64,000 nucleotides of DNA. Source: an uncultured SAR116 cluster alpha proteobacterium (GTDB lineage: Bacteria > Pseudomonadota > Alphaproteobacteria > Puniceispirillales > GCA-002684695). Under the pieces are notes generated by a model that was given only the letters and a program-made list of their open reading frames with translations, was not told the origin of the DNA and searched no databases. The stretch is taken from contig CACBIM010000002.1 in assembly GCA_902539295.1 (NCBI GenBank), positions 62,001-126,000 on the forward strand. The letters are read 5' to 3'. Shown here piece by piece: positions 61,060-64,000 of the stretch. The translations under genes were made by a program, and so were the position numbers. The first letter of the stretch is position 1. Each line of letters starts with the position of its first letter.

Positions 61060-62571
61060 TTATTTACCTAATTTAGGTATTTGATGATTTCCAGTTGCAA
61101 AACCTATATGTTTTTGTTCCATATAAAATTCAAATGACCAATCTCCGCCATCTCTTCCTATTCCACTTGATTTAATTCCACCAAAGGGTGTTGGTAAGTG
61201 TCTAACATTCTCTGAGTTAACCCAAATCATACCAGCTTCAAGCTCATCTGAAAATCTTAATGCTCTAGTTACATTATTTGTCCAAATATAACCTGTCAGA
61301 CCGTATTCTACATCATTTGATATTTTTAATGCTTCTTCTTCATCTTCGAAGGTAATAGCAGTTAAAACTGGGCCAAAAATTTCTTCTTGAGAAATTCTCA
61401 TTTCAGGCTTTGCATTTTTAAATAAGGTTGGCGAAACAAACCAACCAGGTTTCTTATGTGCATTTCCTCCGACAACAATTTCTGCACCCTCTCTTTTAGC
61501 TATATCAAAATAAGAAACAACTTTTTCTAAGTGATTTTCACTTATTAAAGGACCAACTTCAGTATTTGGGTCTAAAGGATTACCAACCTTAATTTTATTA
61601 ACTCGATCTACCAATTTACTGATAAATTCCTCTGCAATATTTTTCTGAATCAAAAGCCTACTTGAAGAAGTACATCTTTCTCCATTTAAGGAATAAATCA
61701 TGAAAATTACAGCATCTAAAGCACGGTCAAGATCAGCATCATCAAAAACTATCACTGGGTTCTTACCTCCAAGTTCAAAGTGAACTCTTTTCAAAGTCTC
61801 AGATCCTTGTCGCATTATAGCTGAACCTGTTTTTGACTCTCCAACGAAGGCAACAGCTTTAATATCCTTATTCTTTGTTAGAGCAACTCCTGCCTCTTCA
61901 CCAAAACCATTCACAAGGTTCCAAACACCAGGAGGAAGTCCTGCTTCTAAAGCTATTTCATTAAGTATTTTTGCTGTAACTGGGGATAATTCTGCAGGCT
62001 TATGAACTACTGTACATCCAGCAGCAAGGGCAGGTGCAACTTTCCATGTAGATAACATAAAAGGCGTGTTCCATGGTGTAATAATCCCAACTGGGCCAAT
62101 TGGATACCTTTTAGTGATATTTAGTAATGAACCTGATGGTAATGTTAATCCGTCTTGAGCAGAAATAGCTTTATCAGCAAAATAACGAAAGTTCTCTGCA
62201 CCTCTTATAGCTGCTTTTGACATAAATCTTATTGCTTGGCCAGTATCCCAAGTCTCACATAAAGCTATTTCTTCTGACCTTTCAACTATTTTATCAGCTA
62301 TTTTATGTAGGATTTTTTTCCTTGTAGCAGGATTTGTTTTTGACCATTCTTTAAAAGCAACTTTAGATGATGATGACGCCTCATCAATATCTTCAGCATT
62401 ACTTTGAGCAACTTCACAAATGTATGTTTCATCAACAGGAGAATAATTAGAAAACTTCTTTCCAGAATTTGAATTCTTTAATTTACCATCGATAACATTC
62501 AAAACTCCTTCTTCTTTAATGATATCTATATGTTTTTTTAGTTTTTTAATATTTTCATTTAAATCAGACAT
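61060..62571 (-). CDS. hpaE: 5-Carboxymethyl-2-hydroxymuconate semialdehyde dehydrogenase
   Basis: A 503-residue aldehyde dehydrogenase with catalytic Cys300 in NGERCTSSSR, general base Glu266 in FELGGKNP and PWNTPFMLSTWKVAPAL, all typical of HpaE. It oxidises the ring-cleavage semialdehyde. Its first eight bases overlap the end of hpaF. The next genes encode the dioxygenase and later enzymes in pathway-compatible order. Confidence 0.92.
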   Translation of the reverse strand: MSDLNENIKKLKKHIDIIKEEGVLNVIDGKLKNSNSGKKFSNYSPVDETYICEVAQSNAEDIDEASSSSKVAFKEWSKTNPATRKKILHKIADKIVERSEEIALCETWDTGQAIRFMSKAAIRGAENFRYFADKAISAQDGLTLPSGSLLNITKRYPIGPVGIITPWNTPFMLSTWKVAPALAAGCTVVHKPAELSPVTAKILNEIALEAGLPPGVWNLVNGFGEEAGVALTKNKDIKAVAFVGESKTGSAIMRQGSETLKRVHFELGGKNPVIVFDDADLDRALDAVIFMIYSLNGERCTSSSRLLIQKNIAEEFISKLVDRVNKIKVGNPLDPNTEVGPLISENHLEKVVSYFDIAKREGAEIVVGGNAHKKPGWFVSPTLFKNAKPEMRISQEEIFGPVLTAITFEDEEEALKISNDVEYGLTGYIWTNNVTRALRFSDELEAGMIWVNSENVRHLPTPFGGIKSSGIGRDGGDWSFEFYMEQKHIGFATGNHQIPKLGK

Positions 62572-62959
62572 CCTGGCTCTCTTTCATGAATTTAGGAATT
62601 GAATTTTCTTTTGGACTAAGTTCGGCATCAATATTTCTCATTTCCATTGATAATGCAAATGGCGAAGTGTCAAGAACAGGCTTTAAAAATTTTTTTGCTG
62701 CTTGAAAGATATGTTCAGTAGCCTCTTTTCTGACTTCCATGTCGCGCCCTTCTCTTAACCTCACTGAAATATCAATGAAACCGTTTTGTGGATTGTTATC
62801 AGCAATTGCATAATGATCACAACAAATTGCTCTAACCCTAATTCCCTTTACTGGAAAAACTCCCGTTTCTATTCCAGCAATTCTAAGAACATTACATAGC
62901 TCTTTCATATTAATTTTTTTTTCAAGATTTGCTGAGTATTCAATCGAAAAATGTGGCAT
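62564..62959 (-). CDS. hpaF: 5-Carboxymethyl-2-hydroxymuconate isomerase
   Basis: A 131-residue tautomerase-superfamily protein. After removal of Met1 the N-terminal proline (Pro2 in MPHFSIEYS) is the catalytic base. The RVRAICCDHYAIAD and FIDISVRLREGRD segments are typical of HpaF. It isomerises the carboxymethyl-hydroxymuconate formed by HpaE. Length is normal (about 126). It overlaps hpaE by eight bases. Confidence 0.92.
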   Translation of the reverse strand: MPHFSIEYSANLEKKINMKELCNVLRIAGIETGVFPVKGIRVRAICCDHYAIADNNPQNGFIDISVRLREGRDMEVRKEATEHIFQAAKKFLKPVLDTSPFALSMEMRNIDAELSPKENSIPKFMKESQDV

Positions 62960-62978
62960 TTAAATTATAACAGAAAAA

Positions 62979-63728
62979 TTATAAATTTTTCCCTCCGTCA
63001 ATTACAATTTTTGTTCCCGTGGCTGTTTTTAAATGTGTAATACATCCCAAGATAGCAAGGGCTACGTCTTCAGGTTCTACAATTTTTTGAAGTGGTGTTT
63101 TTTTAGCTAGCTCTGTTAAAGCTTCTCTATCTCTACCTTCAACAAAATCGGTAGCAACAGCTGCCGGCGAAACACATAAAAATCTAATTTTGGGACCAAA
63201 AACTCTTGCCAATGACATAGTCATGGTATCAAGCGCAGCTTTTGAAGAACAATAAGCTATATTACTACCCGAACCAGTAAAAGCAGAAATGGAAGAAACA
63301 TTTATCACTACAGCATCATCGCTATTTTCCAACAATGGCATAAGCGATCTTATAACAGAGTATGGGCCTCTAGTATTTGCTAAAAGAATTTTATCAAATA
63401 ATTCTATATCAAGTGAGCTTAAGTCTTTATGAGGAACAGGCTTTGTAAAACCGGCTGAATTTATAAGAATATCAAGCTTACCAAAAGATTGATTAATTAC
63501 CTCGGCAACTCCTTCTGCAGTTTTGTGATCTTCCAATTTAATCTGATGTATCATATGATTTTTATTTGGTAAGCTATTAATAATATCTTTAGCTCTTTCC
63601 TCTCCATTATAATAACCAACTATTACCGTGGCACCTTTATTCGCAAGCAGTTTTACTGTTTCAAGACCAATTCCATTGCTTCCTCCTGTAACTAAAGCAA
63701 TTTTATTTTCTAATTCAGCATTTCCCAT
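62979..63728 (-). CDS. Short-chain dehydrogenase/reductase
   Basis: A 249-residue classical SDR. The coenzyme motif TGGSNGIG is at 14-21, followed by NSAG near 90-93, the catalytic Ser145/Ser146, Tyr159 and Lys163 in YCSSK, and a C-terminal IVIDGGKNL. I start it at the ATG at 63728 because GGGGAGA lies just before it; an upstream frame would add 11 residues inside the preceding gene. It has no evident role in the canonical homoprotocatechuate route and may handle an upstream alcohol or ketone. Confidence 0.87.
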   Translation of the reverse strand: MGNAELENKIALVTGGSNGIGLETVKLLANKGATVIVGYYNGEERAKDIINSLPNKNHMIHQIKLEDHKTAEGVAEVINQSFGKLDILINSAGFTKPVPHKDLSSLDIELFDKILLANTRGPYSVIRSLMPLLENSDDAVVINVSSISAFTGSGSNIAYCSSKAALDTMTMSLARVFGPKIRFLCVSPAAVATDFVEGRDREALTELAKKTPLQKIVEPEDVALAILGCITHLKTATGTKIVIDGGKNL

Positions 63729-63729
63729 T

Positions 63730-64000
63730 TTATTCTCCCCAAATCTTATTTGAGGTCTCAATTACAAGCTCTAGTTTCCTTTTTTGATCATCAAATGAAA
63801 TAATATTTCCTTCTTCTGTAGAGGAAAAACCGCACTGAGGAGCTATTCCAAGTTGATCCATCGAAACAAATTTTGAAGCCTCATCAAATTTTCTTTGCAA
63901 AAATTCAATATCCTCTAATTTGCCCTTTTTTGTTGTAATAAATCCCGGCAAAACCCTTTTATTTCCTCTAGGCAAGTATTTTAATGGCTCTAATCCGCCA
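63730..64000 (-). CDS. 3' part of a MetE-like (UROD/MetE superfamily) methyltransferase gene, cut by the right edge
   Basis: The frame is open to the window edge, and the visible 89 residues are the C-terminal end of a MetE-like barrel. The zinc-binding motif QLGIAPQCGFSS contains the conserved cysteine, followed by KLELVIETSNKIWGE. A TTG at 63975 is internal, because homology continues upstream of it. Such proteins without the N-terminal MetE half often act on methyl groups other than methyl-tetrahydrofolate. It ends one base before the SDR start, so it is in the same operon. Confidence 0.82.
   Translation of the reverse strand, partial: GGLEPLKYLPRGNKRVLPGFITTKKGKLEDIEFLQRKFDEASKFVSMDQLGIAPQCGFSSTEEGNIISFDDQKRKLELVIETSNKIWGE

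Noticed and set aside
1-64000. Mobile elements, CRISPR arrays, tRNA or rRNA genes
   Set aside because: I scanned all intergenic gaps; none holds spaced repeats, a cloverleaf, rRNA-like sequence or transposase fragments. Most gaps are under 200 bases and are explained by promoters and riboswitches.

Overview
The window is gene-dense, AT-rich chromosomal DNA from a free-living, low-GC, probably marine alphaproteobacterium. The evidence is the alphaproteobacterial order phoR-pstSCAB-phoU-phoB with an extended PstC, a SAM-II riboswitch followed by a SAM-V-like element in front of a betaine-homocysteine methyltransferase gene (an arrangement known from SAR11-type bacteria), TAXI-TRAP and solute-binding-protein transporters, and very short intergenic gaps. 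I cannot decide between SAR11-related, HIMB59, AEGEAN-169 or low-GC SAR116-type lineages from sequence alone. I see no rRNA, tRNA, transposase, integrase, phage gene or CRISPR array.

Layout. 1-188: 5' part of a minus-strand gene with a Pho-box-like element. 349-7941: phosphate sensing and uptake (phoR, pstS, pstC, pstA, pstB, phoU, phoB), with a Pho box before pstS and a terminator after it. 7926-11361: minus-strand sulfur and one-carbon genes (alpha/beta hydrolase, metY-type sulfhydrylase, bhmT-type methyltransferase) headed by the tandem SAM riboswitches. 11548-13964: a small unknown gene, an acyltransferase and a 3-hydroxyisobutyrate-dehydrogenase-like enzyme. 14019-19660: minus-strand sugar ABC transporter without an ATPase, a TIM-barrel isomerase, and a DUF442 plus persulfide-dioxygenase pair. 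19813-33497: mmsA, then a methylated-amine block (PhnZ-like HD protein, two dimethylglycine/sarcosine-dehydrogenase-like flavoproteins, non-pyrrolysine MttB homolog, ribbon-helix-helix regulator) running into a tandem glycine riboswitch and gcvT-gcvH-gcvP. 33574-35995: cobT-cobS-cobC. 36116-39462: DapA-like aldolase, homogentisate dioxygenase and a fumarylacetoacetase-like hydrolase. 39518-42900: cobalamin riboswitch, BtuB-like receptor, TonB-domain protein and a DUF6580-type membrane protein. 42997-57220: P450s, a cyclase/TolB-like/TPR protein, EamA exporter, UPF0261 protein, TPP enzyme, TAXI-TRAP transporter, FAD-linked hydroxyacid dehydrogenase and aldehyde dehydrogenase. 57234-64000: minus-strand homoprotocatechuate meta-cleavage operon (hpaF, E, D, G, H homologs) with an SDR, a class V aminotransferase and a MetE-like gene cut by the right edge.

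How the parts fit. The window reads as a one-carbon and methyl-group hub. Betaine can donate a methyl group to homocysteine (bhmT, SAM-controlled), the flavoproteins can strip further methyl groups down to glycine, and glycine induces its own cleavage through the riboswitch. Cobalamin assembly and uptake genes lie nearby and could supply corrinoid for a MttB-type methyltransferase, although no corrinoid protein is visible. The most unusual element is the HD-domain protein at 21317-21916. It keeps the predicted iron ligands of the PhnZ family but lacks that family's phosphonate-pocket segment, and it sits divergently beside the demethylase genes. Other points of interest are an intrinsic terminator that also encodes a signal peptide, a hairpin that buries the ribosome-binding site of the TRAP permease, and an EamA gene without a canonical start codon.
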